Positions 26,012 to 35,253 of a DNA stretch of 64,000 nucleotides are shown piece after piece. The notes beneath the pieces are model-generated. The model worked only from the letters and a program-made list of their open reading frames with translations, made no database searches and was not told where the DNA came from. The stretch's first letter is position 1. Every line of letters starts with the position of its first letter. Origin of the DNA: JAXMCI01 sp046349435 (lineage in GTDB: Bacteria; Pseudomonadota; Alphaproteobacteria; Dongiales; Dongiaceae); assembly GCA_046349435.1 (NCBI GenBank), contig JAXMCI010000041.1, positions 5,967-69,966 on the forward strand, written 5' to 3'. A program made the position numbers and the translations under genes.

Positions 26012-27478
26012 GTGGCGACTGCTTCGACGGCCGACCGGGCCGTGGCGACCGACGAGCCGCGGACCGATGGCAAGCTGAGCCTGATGCCGCTGATCGCGCT
26101 GGTCATCGGATCGATGATCGGCGGCGGCGTCTTCAATCTGCCGAGCGACATGTCGGCCCATGCCGCGCCGGGAGCGATCATCATCGGCTGGGCGATCACC
26201 GGCCTCGGCATGCTGACGCTGGCCTTCGTCTATCAGGGCCTGGCGGTGCGCAAGCCGGCGCTCAACAGCGGTCCCTACGCCTATGCCCGGGCCGGATTCG
26301 GTCCCTATATCGGCTTCCAGGCAGCCTGGGGCTACTGGATCAGCGCCTGGCTCGGCAACGTCTCCTACGCGGTCGCGATCTTCAGCTCGCTCTCGTTCTT
26401 CTTTCCGTTGTTCGGCAAGGGCAACAACATCCAGTCGGTGATCGGCGCCTCGATCGCGCTCTGGCTGATCCACGCCCTGGTGCTGAAGGGCGTCAAGCAG
26501 GCGGCCTTCGTCAACGCCGTCACCACCTGCGCCAAGATCGTGCCACTGCTGCTGTTCATCGTCGTCGCCGTCCTCGCCTTCAACTACGACAAGTTCACCC
26601 TCGACCTCTGGGGCAGCGGGGAGGGGCTGGGCAGCGTGGTCGGCCAGGTCAAGTCGACGATGCTGGTGACGCTCTGGGTGTTCATCGGCATCGAGGGTGC
26701 CTCCGTCTACAGCTCGCGAGCGGCCCGCCGCTCGGACGTCGGCCGCGCCACCATCGCGGGGTTCGTCGGCGCGCTGGTGCTCTACGTCCTGGTGTCGCTG
26801 CTCTCCACCGGGATCCTGACCCAGAAGGAACTGGCCGGCCTCGCCGTGCCGTCGATGGGCGGGGTGCTGCAGTCGCTGGTCGGCAGCTGGGGCGCCGGCC
26901 TCATCAGCATCGGGCTGGTGATCAGCGTCGGCGGCGCGTTTCTCTCCTGGACCATGCTGTGCGCCGAGATCCCTTTCGCCGCGGCCAAGGACGGCAGCTT
27001 CCCCCGCTGGTTCGCGGCCGAGAACGCGGCGGGCTCGCCGGTCAACTCGCTGTGGATCACCAACTGCCTCATCCAGCTCTTCCTGATCCTGACCCTGTTC
27101 GCCAGCTCGACCTACCAGTTCCTCTACTCGATAGCCTCGGTGGCGATCCTGCCGCCCTACGTCTTCTCCGGCGGCTATGCCCTCAAGCTGGCGCTCAGCG
27201 GCGAGAGCTACCAGGCCGGAGACCGGGCACGGAACCGCGACATCCTCATCGGCGCGGTGGCGACGCTCTACGGCGTCTGGCTCTGCTACGCGGCCGACCT
27301 GGCCTACCTGCTGCTGGCGACGATCCTGTTCGCCCCGGCGACGATTCTCTACGCGATGGCGCGGCGGGAGCAGGGCAAGGCCCTGTTCACCACCGCCGAG
27401 GCGGTGCTCGCCGGCCTGCTCACGCTCGCGGCGCTCGTGGCGGTCTACGAGCTCGCCATTGGCGGCATCACGATCTGA
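26012..27478 (+). CDS. arcD: APC-family arginine/ornithine antiporter
   Basis: A 488-residue inner-membrane protein with about 12-13 TM segments. It has the APC-family first-helix block LIALVIGSMIGGGVFNLPSDMS and a downstream AYARAGFGPYIGFQAAWGYWISAW segment typical of basic amino-acid/polyamine antiporters of the ArcD/YdgI type. The GTG at 26012 is preferred as start because AGGGAGGAGG lies just upstream; an in-frame ATG at 25952 overlaps the 17-bp box and would add 20 residues. It is first in an operon with arcA, arcB, arcC and an NhaC-like gene. It should exchange external arginine for internal ornithine. Confidence 0.9.
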   Translation: MATASTADRAVATDEPRTDGKLSLMPLIALVIGSMIGGGVFNLPSDMSAHAAPGAIIIGWAITGLGMLTLAFVYQGLAVRKPALNSGPYAYARAGFGPYIGFQAAWGYWISAWLGNVSYAVAIFSSLSFFFPLFGKGNNIQSVIGASIALWLIHALVLKGVKQAAFVNAVTTCAKIVPLLLFIVVAVLAFNYDKFTLDLWGSGEGLGSVVGQVKSTMLVTLWVFIGIEGASVYSSRAARRSDVGRATIAGFVGALVLYVLVSLLSTGILTQKELAGLAVPSMGGVLQSLVGSWGAGLISIGLVISVGGAFLSWTMLCAEIPFAAAKDGSFPRWFAAENAAGSPVNSLWITNCLIQLFLILTLFASSTYQFLYSIASVAILPPYVFSGGYALKLALSGESYQAGDRARNRDILIGAVATLYGVWLCYAADLAYLLLATILFAPATILYAMARREQGKALFTTAEAVLAGLLTLAALVAVYELAIGGITI

Positions 27479-27507
27479 CGGCCGCGACGGCGGCGAGGAG
27501 GAAGACG

Positions 27508-28740
27508 ATGGATCGGACCTTCGGCGTGCATTCGGAAGTCGGCACCCTGCGGACGGTGATGGTCTGCCCGCCCGGCCGGGCTCATGAGCGCCTGACTCCC
27601 GGCAATTGCCGCGACCTGCTGTTCGATGACGTGCTGTGGGTGCACGAGGCACGCAAGGACCACTACGACTTCGTCCTCAAGATGCGCGAGCGCGGGGTCG
27701 AGGTGCTCGAGTTCCCGACCCTGCTCGGCGAGGCGCTCGAGGACCGGGATGCCCGCGCCTTCGTGCTCGACCGGCGCGTGACGGCGAACACGGTCGGGCT
27801 GGGCACGGCGCGCGCGCTGCGCCCCTGGCTCGACGCCATGAGGGGCGCCGAGCTGGCCGAGATCATGATCGGCGGTCTCGCCATCCAGGAGGTGCCGAAG
27901 TCGGAGATGTCGGCGATGCTGGCCGAGGCGATGGGGGGGACGAGCTTCCTGATCCCGCCGATTCCCAACACGCTCTTCCAGCGCGACCCCTCCTGCTGGA
28001 TCTACCAGGGGGTCACCTGCAATCCGATGTACTGGCCGGCGCGCCGGCCGGAGACGCTGCTGCAGCGCGCGGTCTACAAGTTCCATCCGATCTTCAAGGG
28101 CGGCAAGTTCCGCTTCTGGTTCGGCGATTCCGACGAGGAGTTCGGGGCTGCCACCATGGAGGGCGGCGACGTCATGCCGATCGGCAAGGGCATCGTGCTG
28201 ATCGGGCTCGGCGAGCGCTCGACCCGGCAGGCCGTCACCCAGGTCGCGCGCCAGCTCTTCGCCCAGGGCGCGGCGACGCGGATCGTCGCCTGCAACATGC
28301 CGAAGAGCCGGGCCGCGATGCATCTCGACACGGTCTTCACCTTCTGTGACCGCGACGTCGTCACCGTCTTCCGGGACGTGGTCGACCAGATCCAGTGCTA
28401 CAGCCTCTACCCGTCCGACAAGGCGGACGGCATGGAGGTGCGCCGCGACGGCGCGCCGCTCCTCGAGGTGGTCAGGCAGGCGCTGGACCTCAGCGAGCTC
28501 AGGGTCATCCAGACCGGCGGCGACGACTGGGAGATGGAGCGCGAGCAGTGGGACGACGGCAACAACGTCGTCGCGCTCGCCCCCGGCGTGGTCGTCGGCT
28601 ACGACCGCAACATCCATACCAACACGCTGCTGCGCAAGGCGGGGATCGAGGTCGTCACGATCCGCGGCGCCGAGCTCGGCCGCGGCCGCGGCGGCGGCCA
28701 TTGCATGACCTGCCCGATCTGGCGCGAGCCGGCCTATTGA
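27508..28740 (+). CDS. arcA: arginine deiminase
   Basis: A 410-residue cytoplasmic enzyme that hydrolyses arginine to citrulline and ammonia. Visible guanidino-modifying features are FQRDPSCW (about residue 155), MEGGDVMPIG (about residue 218), HLDTVFTF with the catalytic His-x-Asp and the C-terminal GGGHCMTCPI with the nucleophilic Cys. Length is normal. The start at 27508 follows GAGGAGGAAG. It is second in arcDABC; the product citrulline passes to the downstream ornithine carbamoyltransferase. The pathway yields one ATP per arginine and also ammonia, so it serves energy supply without oxygen and acid resistance. Confidence 0.95.
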   Translation: MDRTFGVHSEVGTLRTVMVCPPGRAHERLTPGNCRDLLFDDVLWVHEARKDHYDFVLKMRERGVEVLEFPTLLGEALEDRDARAFVLDRRVTANTVGLGTARALRPWLDAMRGAELAEIMIGGLAIQEVPKSEMSAMLAEAMGGTSFLIPPIPNTLFQRDPSCWIYQGVTCNPMYWPARRPETLLQRAVYKFHPIFKGGKFRFWFGDSDEEFGAATMEGGDVMPIGKGIVLIGLGERSTRQAVTQVARQLFAQGAATRIVACNMPKSRAAMHLDTVFTFCDRDVVTVFRDVVDQIQCYSLYPSDKADGMEVRRDGAPLLEVVRQALDLSELRVIQTGGDDWEMEREQWDDGNNVVALAPGVVVGYDRNIHTNTLLRKAGIEVVTIRGAELGRGRGGGHCMTCPIWREPAY

Positions 28741-28753
28741 GGAGACACTCCGG

Positions 28754-29755
28754 ATGAGCTTCAACCTGCGCAATCGCTCGCTGCTCAAGGTCCAGGACTA
28801 CACGCAGCGCGAGTTCCAGTACATGCTCGACCTCGCCCGCGACCTGAAGCGGGCGAAATACGCCCGGACCGAGCAGGAGCACCTCAAGGGCAAGGAGATC
28901 GTGCTGATCTTCGAGAAGACCTCGACCCGCACGCGCTGCGCCTTCGAGGTCGCCTGCCACGACCAGGGCGCGCACGTCACCTACCTCGACCCGGCCGGCT
29001 CGCAGATCGGGCACAAGGAGTCGGTGAAGGACACCGCCCGCGTGCTCGGCCGCATGTACGACGCCATCGAGTTCCGCGGCTTCGCCCAGGAGGCGGTCGA
29101 GGAGCTGGCCAAGCATGCCGGCGTGCCGGTCTATAACGGCCTGACCGACGAGTACCACCCGACCCAGATGCTCGCCGACGTGATGACGATGCGCGAGCAC
29201 AGCGACCGCCCGGTGCACGAGATCAAGTACGCCTATGTCGGCGATTGCCGCTCCAACATGGGGCATTCGCTGATGATCGTCGGCTGCCTGATGGGCATGG
29301 ACGTGCGGATCTGCGGCCCGAAGCCGGTCTGGCCGTCGGAGGACTACGTCGCCATCGCCCGCAACCTCGAGCAGAAGTACGGTGGTCGGTTGACGATCAC
29401 CGACGACCTCGACGCGGCGGTGAAGGGCGTCGATTTCGTCCACACCGACGTCTGGGTGTCGATGGGCGAGGCGAAGGATGTCTGGGCCGAGCGGATCAAG
29501 CTGCTGAAGCCCTACCAGGTGAATGCCGAGCTGATGCGCAAGGCGGGCAATCCGCGCGTCAAGTTCATGCACTGCCTGCCCGCGTTCCACAATCTCGAGA
29601 CCAAGGTGGGCCGCGACATCCACGAGCAGTTCGGGATCACCGCGATGGAGGTGACCGAGGAGGTGTTCGAGTCCGAGATGAACATCGCCTTCGAGCAGGC
29701 GGAGAACCGCATGCACACGATCAAGGCGCTGCTGGTCGCGACCCTGGGGGAGTAG
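28754..29755 (+). CDS. arcB: ornithine carbamoyltransferase, catabolic
   Basis: A 333-residue enzyme with the carbamoyl-phosphate motif STRTRCAFEVA (about residue 56), EYHPTQMLADVMT (about residue 135) and the ornithine-loop KFMHCLPAFHN with the catalytic Cys near residue 274. It lies 13 bases after arcA and 6 bases before arcC, which marks it as the catabolic enzyme that phosphorolyses citrulline to ornithine and carbamoyl phosphate. The extended N-terminus, MSFNLRNRSLLKVQDYT, is typical of ArcB. Confidence 0.95.
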   Translation: MSFNLRNRSLLKVQDYTQREFQYMLDLARDLKRAKYARTEQEHLKGKEIVLIFEKTSTRTRCAFEVACHDQGAHVTYLDPAGSQIGHKESVKDTARVLGRMYDAIEFRGFAQEAVEELAKHAGVPVYNGLTDEYHPTQMLADVMTMREHSDRPVHEIKYAYVGDCRSNMGHSLMIVGCLMGMDVRICGPKPVWPSEDYVAIARNLEQKYGGRLTITDDLDAAVKGVDFVHTDVWVSMGEAKDVWAERIKLLKPYQVNAELMRKAGNPRVKFMHCLPAFHNLETKVGRDIHEQFGITAMEVTEEVFESEMNIAFEQAENRMHTIKALLVATLGE

Positions 29756-29761
29756 CCGGCG

Positions 29762-30709
29762 ATGCGCATCGTGGTGGCGCTGGGCGGCAACGCCCTGCTG
29801 CGGCGCGGCCAGCCGATGACGGCCGAGGCGCAGCGCGAGAACGTCCGCACGGCGGCGGCGGCGCTCGCCGCCATCCATCCCGGCAACCAGCTGCTGGTCA
29901 CCCACGGCAACGGGCCGCAGGTCGGCCTGCTGGCGCTGCAGGGTGCCGCCTACGATCCGGGCGAGCTCTACCCGCTCGATGTCCTCGGTGCCGAGACCGA
30001 GGGCATGATCGGCTACATGATCGAGCAGGAGCTCGGCAACCTGCTGCCCTTCGAGGTGCCGTTCGCCACCATCCTGACCATGGTGGAGGTCGACCCCGAC
30101 GATCCGGGATTCGCCAACCCGACCAAGTTCATCGGGCCGGTCTACGAGCCGCCGGAGGCGGAGCGGCTGAAGGCCGAGAAGGGCTGGGCGATGCGGCAGG
30201 ACGGCGAGAAGTGGCGCCGCGTGGTCGCTTCACCGATGCCGAAGCGGATCTTCGAGATGCGGCCGATCCGCTGGCTGCTCGAGAAGGGTACGGTGGTGAT
30301 CGCCGCCGGCGGCGGCGGCATCCCGACGGTCTACGAGCCGGGACGGGTGCTGCGCGGCATCGAGGCGGTGATCGACAAGGACCTCTGCTCGGAGCTGCTG
30401 GCGCGCGAGCTCGAGGCGGACCTCTTCATCATGGCGACGGACGTCGAGGCGGTGTTCGTCGACTGGGGCAAGCCTGACGCGCGCGCCATCCGCCGGGCGT
30501 CGCCCGCGGCGATGCGCGCGCTTTCGTTCCCGGCCGGCTCGATGGGGCCGAAGGTCGACGCGGCCTGCCGCTTCGCCGAGGCCACGGGGAAGGCGGCGGC
30601 GATCGGGGCGCTGAAGGACCTCGGCGCGATGCTGCGCGGGGAGGCCGGCACGACGATCGCCGGCGAAGCCTCGAACATCGTCTGGGCGGAGCCGCGCCGC
30701 GCCGGCTGA
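29762..30709 (+). CDS. arcC: carbamate kinase
   Basis: A 315-residue amino-acid-kinase-fold enzyme. It begins with RIVVALGGNALLRRGQP; VTHGNGPQVG near residue 46 and VIAAGGGGIPTV near residue 180 are the phosphate-binding loops, and ATDVEAVFVDWG is the conserved late segment. It turns carbamoyl phosphate and ADP into ATP, ammonia and CO2, the energy-yielding step of the arginine deiminase pathway. It lies 6 bases after arcB. Confidence 0.95.
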   Translation: MRIVVALGGNALLRRGQPMTAEAQRENVRTAAAALAAIHPGNQLLVTHGNGPQVGLLALQGAAYDPGELYPLDVLGAETEGMIGYMIEQELGNLLPFEVPFATILTMVEVDPDDPGFANPTKFIGPVYEPPEAERLKAEKGWAMRQDGEKWRRVVASPMPKRIFEMRPIRWLLEKGTVVIAAGGGGIPTVYEPGRVLRGIEAVIDKDLCSELLARELEADLFIMATDVEAVFVDWGKPDARAIRRASPAAMRALSFPAGSMGPKVDAACRFAEATGKAAAIGALKDLGAMLRGEAGTTIAGEASNIVWAEPRRAG

Positions 30710-30733
30710 GCGGGCGAGAGGGGAGTGACCTCG

Positions 30734-32185
30734 ATGCGCGATGCAGGGGCAGGCCCGCCGCCGGTCAGCCTGTCGCTCGTGCCGCTCATCCTGCTCGTCG
30801 GGCTGCTGTCGCTCTCCTATCTGCTGTTCGGCGACACCGCCTCCCAGGGGCCGAACCAGGTCGCGCTGCTGGCCTGCGCGCTGGTCGCGGGCGGGCTCGC
30901 CTGGTATCGCGGCCAGCCCTGGGCCGGCATCCGCCAGGCGGCGATTGATGGTGTCGGCACGGGCATCGGTGCCATCGGCATCCTGCTGGCGGTGGGTGCG
31001 CTGATCGGCACATGGGCGCTCGGCGGCACCATCACGGCGATGGTCTATTACGGGCTGAAGATCCTCAGCCCGCACTACTTCTATGCCACCACGGCAATCA
31101 TCTGCGCGGCGGTGGCGCTCAGCATCGGCAGCTCCTGGACGGTGGCCGGCACCATCGGCATTGGCCTGATGGGCATCGCCGGCAGCATGAATCTGTCGCT
31201 CGAGATCACCGCCGGCGCCATCATCTCGGGCGCCTATTTCGGCGACAAGGCCTCGCCGCTCTCGGACACCGCCAACCTCGCCGCCGCGGCTGCGGGCTCG
31301 GACATCTTCAACCACATCCGGGAGTCCCTGTGGACCTCGGTGCCGGCCCTGCTGCTGGCGGTCGTCGGCTTCTGGCTGCTCGGCAGCCCCGGCGAGTTCG
31401 ACGCGAGCGCCATGCTGGCGGCGATCCGCGCCCATGTCGATGTCTCGCCCTGGAACTTCGCACCCCTCGTCCTGGTGCTCGCGCTGGCGGTGCTGCGCGT
31501 CTCCCCCGTGGCCACCATCTTCGCCGGTGCCCTCGCCGGCGGCCTGCTGGCGGTGCTGCACGAGCCCGGCCGGGTGATCGCCTTCGCCGCCGACGCAAAT
31601 CTGGCGACGCCGCTGGCGCTCGCCAAGGGGGTGTGGGCGGCGCTCGCCACAGGCTACCGGACGGCGACCGGCGACGCGGCGCTCGACCAGCTGATGACCC
31701 GCGGCGGCATGTCCAGCATGATGGTGACCATCTGGCTGATCATGACCGCGCTGGCGTTCGGCGCCGTGGTCGAGCATGCCGGCTTCCTCAGCCGCCTCAT
31801 CGATCCGGTGGTGCGGCACGTGCGCAGCGTCGGCGGGCTGGTCGCCGCGCTGGTGGTCACCTGCGTCGGCGCCAACATCGTGACCTCGGACCAGTATATC
31901 GCGGTGGTGCTGCCGGGCCGGCTGTTCCGGCCCATCTTCCTCAAGCGAGGTCTGCAGCCGGTGCTGCTGTCGCGGGTGCTCGGCGATTCCGCGACGGTGA
32001 CCTCGCCGCTGGTGCCCTGGAACAGCTGCGGGGCGTACATGGCCGCCGCCCTCGGCGTGGCGACGGTCGGCTACGCCGCCTTCTGCTTCTTCAACCTGTT
32101 GAACCCGATCCTCACCGTGCTATTCAGCGTTGCCGGGTTGCGGGTGCTGCGGTCGGAGCCGGGCCAGGCTGACGATCGCCCCTAG
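30734..32185 (+). CDS. NhaC-family Na+/H+ antiporter-like transporter
   Basis: A 483-residue inner-membrane protein with about 11-12 TM segments. NhaC family blocks are IGAIGILLAVGALIGTW, SIGSSWTVAGTIGIG and ISGAYFGDKASPLSDTANLAAA (about residues 160-180). ATG 30734 is chosen because GAGAGGGGAG precedes it at a good distance; the GTG at 30725 is too close. It is the last gene of the arc operon, 24 bases after arcC. Members exchange Na+ for H+, and some related proteins exchange organic acids or amino acids. In this operon it could balance pH during arginine breakdown or act as a second amino-acid exchanger. Confidence 0.87.
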   Translation: MRDAGAGPPPVSLSLVPLILLVGLLSLSYLLFGDTASQGPNQVALLACALVAGGLAWYRGQPWAGIRQAAIDGVGTGIGAIGILLAVGALIGTWALGGTITAMVYYGLKILSPHYFYATTAIICAAVALSIGSSWTVAGTIGIGLMGIAGSMNLSLEITAGAIISGAYFGDKASPLSDTANLAAAAAGSDIFNHIRESLWTSVPALLLAVVGFWLLGSPGEFDASAMLAAIRAHVDVSPWNFAPLVLVLALAVLRVSPVATIFAGALAGGLLAVLHEPGRVIAFAADANLATPLALAKGVWAALATGYRTATGDAALDQLMTRGGMSSMMVTIWLIMTALAFGAVVEHAGFLSRLIDPVVRHVRSVGGLVAALVVTCVGANIVTSDQYIAVVLPGRLFRPIFLKRGLQPVLLSRVLGDSATVTSPLVPWNSCGAYMAAALGVATVGYAAFCFFNLLNPILTVLFSVAGLRVLRSEPGQADDRP

Positions 32186-32324
32186 TCTAGTCACCGGCCG
32201 ACCGGGCCGACGACGCGGCACCCGTCGGCGGGGCATACGTTGGACGGGGCGCCCACCGCCAGGATCGGCAGACTCTAGCCAAGCCGGCCGCCTTGCCGCA
32301 GTCCTACGCTCTTTGGGGGATGGC

Positions 32325-33653
32325 ATGAATCTGCAGCGGTTCCGGCACGCCTCTGGCAAGAGACCTGGAATGCCGCAATCCTCAGTGTCCGCGAGGTGCC
32401 GGCTGGCGCTCGCGTCCTTGCTTCTTTGCCTGCTCGCGGGATGCGGCATGCTGCCCCGCGCCGACGCCGTCCCGGTCTACCTGGAGGAGCAGGCGACGGT
32501 GCCGGGCAGGGGCGGGATCCGATATTTCGCAGACAGCGAGCCGACGGCCCTGGTGGCTGTGGCGAAGGTCGCCATGGCCAATGAGCAAGCAGCCTGGGTC
32601 GCGAGCGGCCACGAGGGCCCTTTGCCGGCTGCCAATTTCCTCGCCATCTCCGGTGGCGGCGAGAATGGCGCCTACGGAGCCGGGCTGCTGGTCGGCTGGA
32701 CGAAGGCAGGGACCCGGCCGAGCTTCAAGGTCGTCACGGGGATCAGCACTGGCGCTCTCACCGCACCGTTCGCCTTCCTCGGACCCTCCTACGACGACAG
32801 GCTGACGGAGGTCTACACCCAGATCAGCAGGGCGGACATCTTCGAGAAGCGCGGTCTCGTCACCGGCGTCCTGCAGGATGGGATGGCCGACAGCGCACCG
32901 TTGCGGCGGACGGTCGCCAGGTACTTCGACCAGCCGATGATGGATGCCATCGCTGCCGAGTACCGGAAGGGCCGCCTTCTGCTGATCGGTACGACCAATC
33001 TCGATGCGCACCGGCCCGTCATCTGGAACATCGGCGAGATCGCGTCGCGCGGCACGCCCGGCGGGCTCAAGCTCGTGCAGGACATCCTTGTGGCGTCGGC
33101 GGCGATACCCGGCCTCTTCCCGCCGATGATGATCGACGTCGAGGTGAACGGGAAGCACTACCAGGAAATGCATGTCGATGGCGGCGCCAGCGCACAGGTG
33201 TTCATCTATCCTCCGTCGCTCAGCGTGCGCGCCGTCGACGAGCGGGCCGGAACGGAGCGTGCGCGGCACCTCTACGTGTTGCGCAACGCCCGGCTCGATC
33301 CGGAATGGGCGCAGGTGGACCGGCGCACGCTCACCATCGCCAGTCGCGCCATCGCGTCGCTGATCCAGACCCAGGGCCTCGGCGATCTCTACCGGATCTA
33401 CCTGATCAGCCGGCGGGACAACATCGACTTCAACCTGGCGTATATCCCGCGGTCCTTCACCCAGGAGCTCAATGAGCCGTTCGAGACGGCCTACATGAAC
33501 GCGCTGTACCGGTTCGGGTACGAGCAGGCCGCCAAAGGCTATCCCTGGGAAAAGGCGCCGCGCAATTTCGAGGATTGGGACAGGGCATTCGAGCTGCCAC
33601 CGGCCAGCGGCTCAACGAACGCCGAGGACAGCGAGGGAGCTCATGGGAGCTGA
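32325..33653 (+). CDS. patatin-like phospholipase lipoprotein
   Basis: A 442-residue protein. An N-terminal signal ends in a lipobox (LLLCLLAGCGM), so it is probably a lipoprotein. The patatin domain starts near residue 100 with the oxyanion loop ISGGGENGAYGAG; the nucleophile motif GISTG is near residue 138 and the catalytic Asp is in HVDGGA near residue 286. All three elements are intact. The start at 32325 follows GGGGGA. Family members are lipid acyl hydrolases. It stands alone between the arc operon and a small convergent lipoprotein gene. No copy of the 17-bp box was found in its 139-base upstream gap. Confidence 0.88.
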   Translation: MNLQRFRHASGKRPGMPQSSVSARCRLALASLLLCLLAGCGMLPRADAVPVYLEEQATVPGRGGIRYFADSEPTALVAVAKVAMANEQAAWVASGHEGPLPAANFLAISGGGENGAYGAGLLVGWTKAGTRPSFKVVTGISTGALTAPFAFLGPSYDDRLTEVYTQISRADIFEKRGLVTGVLQDGMADSAPLRRTVARYFDQPMMDAIAAEYRKGRLLLIGTTNLDAHRPVIWNIGEIASRGTPGGLKLVQDILVASAAIPGLFPPMMIDVEVNGKHYQEMHVDGGASAQVFIYPPSLSVRAVDERAGTERARHLYVLRNARLDPEWAQVDRRTLTIASRAIASLIQTQGLGDLYRIYLISRRDNIDFNLAYIPRSFTQELNEPFETAYMNALYRFGYEQAAKGYPWEKAPRNFEDWDRAFELPPASGSTNAEDSEGAHGS

Positions 33654-33710
33654 CCCGGGCGGCTGCGGTAGCGGTAGCGCCTTCCGGCTGCGCTGTGGGC
33701 CGAGCCGTCT

Positions 33711-33887
33711 TCAGTGACCGGATCGGTTCCCATGCGCCATGCGGCAGGCGAAAGTACTTGCTTGTGTCTGGGATCCCGACTCGATGCACTGAGCATCGCT
33801 GGCCGCGCCCTGCTCGGACCTCTGGTTCTGCACCGCAGTGCAGCCAGCGAGCATCGCCAGCATCGCCGCTGCCAGGACATGTTTCAT
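33711..33887 (-). CDS. small lipoprotein of unknown function
   Basis: 58 residues beginning MKHVLAAAMLAMLAGCTAVQ, a short signal peptide with lipobox LAGC, followed by about 40 polar residues with two Cys. The ATG at 33885-33887 is preceded by GGGGGGTAGGC. It lies 89 bases downstream of the porin gene on the same strand and may be expressed with it. It resembles the many tiny entericidin- or Lpp-like lipoproteins of proteobacteria in size only; no family can be assigned. Confidence 0.6.
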   Translation of the reverse strand: MKHVLAAAMLAMLAGCTAVQNQRSEQGAASDAQCIESGSQTQASTFACRMAHGNRSGH

Positions 33888-33976
33888 GCCTACCCCCCAC
33901 AAGACCGGCCGGGTTTCGACGCCGAAGACGAGCATGGCGGGCGCGCTCAAGGCATGAGCTGCCTGCGGCCAGGCTC

Positions 33977-35143
33977 TCAGAACTCGATGTAGCTCCCCAG
34001 CCCGATCGATGCCGAGTTCGCCGTCGCGCGCGGACCCGGGCTCGGCAGCTGGTGATCCTCCATGTACCAGAAGTAGGCGACCTCGCCCTCGAGCACGATC
34101 CCGGGGCCGAGCGCATAGGTGCCCTGCAGGGATACTGCGTTGTAGGTGTCGACATCGTGGCTGTCGGCGATCTCGAAGGCGCCGTGGATCGCCTCGAGGC
34201 CGACCGTCCAGGCGTCGATCTTGTAGGACGCGCCGACTGAGGCGACCCAGGCGTTCGAGTTCTGCGAGATGGGGTTGTTGGCTCCCGTGTCGGCCAGGCC
34301 GGCATTGACGTATCTCTGCCAGAACTCGCCGGAGGCGCCGATCGTCAAGCGGCCCAGGCCGACCTGGAATCCCGCCTGGTAGAAGGCGGGGGGATGCCCG
34401 CCGCCAGGCCCGTGCAGGGCCCATTCGGCGCCGGCGCCGGCGGTCAGCGACCAGCCGTCGAACTCGTGCTGGTAGATGCCGTAGAGCTCGATCAGGTTGT
34501 GGGTCGTGTCCGCGTTCGAGGCGGTGCCCGTCGTCGGTCCCGCCGACCTGTTGCCGTTCCAGCCGTAGGAGATGGCGGCCTGGAAGCCGTCGAATTTCGG
34601 CGTGACGTAGCCGACCTTGGTGCCCTTCTGGCCTGCGTCCTCGCAGGTGCCGATGCTGCCAAGGCCGACCGCGGCGTGGCGCCCGACGTTGGTGAAGGAG
34701 TTGTTGGGGCTGATCAGACCGAAATTGTTCGTGATGTAGCCGGGATCGAGAACGCAGGCCTGGGACAGCGGGCCATAGGTGTCGCCGAACCGCACCTGCC
34801 CGAAGCCGCCCTTGAAATAGGTGTAGACCACGTCGACCGTGTGACCCGCGTCGTTGTTGCCTTCCAGCTCGATATGGGCGCCGACGGTCATGCCGTTGTC
34901 GAGTGTCGTGTCGCCGTTGAAGTAGACCTCGACGTTCTGCTTGAAGGCGCCGGCCTGGACATCGTGATTGGGCTCGCCCGGCCCGTCGTGATTGCCGGTG
35001 TTGGTGAAGCCCGCGGCGGCCGCGTAGTAGCCGCCGAGCGTCAGGCGGATCGGATCGGCCGCCCCGGCCGTTCCTGCCGTCGTCGCGCAGGCGACCAGGG
35101 CGCTGGTCGCCAGCAACGCCCGGCGTAATCGTCGACAAGTCAT
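33977..35143 (-). CDS. outer-membrane porin
   Basis: 388 residues with a signal peptide ending around TAGTAGAA and a body of alternating beta-strand segments (for example NVEVYFNGDTTLDNGMTVGAHIELEG and VYTYFKGGFGQVRFGDTYG). It ends in a C-terminal aromatic residue (SYIEF), the outer-membrane assembly signal. The RFGDTYG stretch is typical of the general Gram-negative porin family. The gene lies 97 bases after the AraC-type regulator on the same strand, and a weaker copy of the 17-bp box overlaps the end of that regulator, oriented toward the porin. It probably forms a trimeric channel for small solutes. Confidence 0.9.
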   Translation of the reverse strand: MTCRRLRRALLATSALVACATTAGTAGAADPIRLTLGGYYAAAAGFTNTGNHDGPGEPNHDVQAGAFKQNVEVYFNGDTTLDNGMTVGAHIELEGNNDAGHTVDVVYTYFKGGFGQVRFGDTYGPLSQACVLDPGYITNNFGLISPNNSFTNVGRHAAVGLGSIGTCEDAGQKGTKVGYVTPKFDGFQAAISYGWNGNRSAGPTTGTASNADTTHNLIELYGIYQHEFDGWSLTAGAGAEWALHGPGGGHPPAFYQAGFQVGLGRLTIGASGEFWQRYVNAGLADTGANNPISQNSNAWVASVGASYKIDAWTVGLEAIHGAFEIADSHDVDTYNAVSLQGTYALGPGIVLEGEVAYFWYMEDHQLPSPGPRATANSASIGLGSYIEF

Positions 35144-35236
35144 GTCTCGCCCCCCAGTGCTTCCCCCGATCGCGCCCTGCGCAGCCTTGCGCCGCTGCTC
35201 TTTCCCAGTGATCGAAAGCCCGGTGCAGCCGGCGGA

Positions 35237-35253
35237 CTTGTCAGTTGGTGCCG
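35237..35253 (-). promoter_or_regulatory. 17-bp regulon box, weak porin copy
   Basis: Read on the minus strand this is CGGCACCAACTGACAAG, two mismatches from the consensus TGGCRCGnnnTGACAAG. It overlaps the stop codon of the AraC gene and points to the porin start 93 bases away. The weakest member of the set, it could be fortuitous because part of it is coding. Confidence 0.35.
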
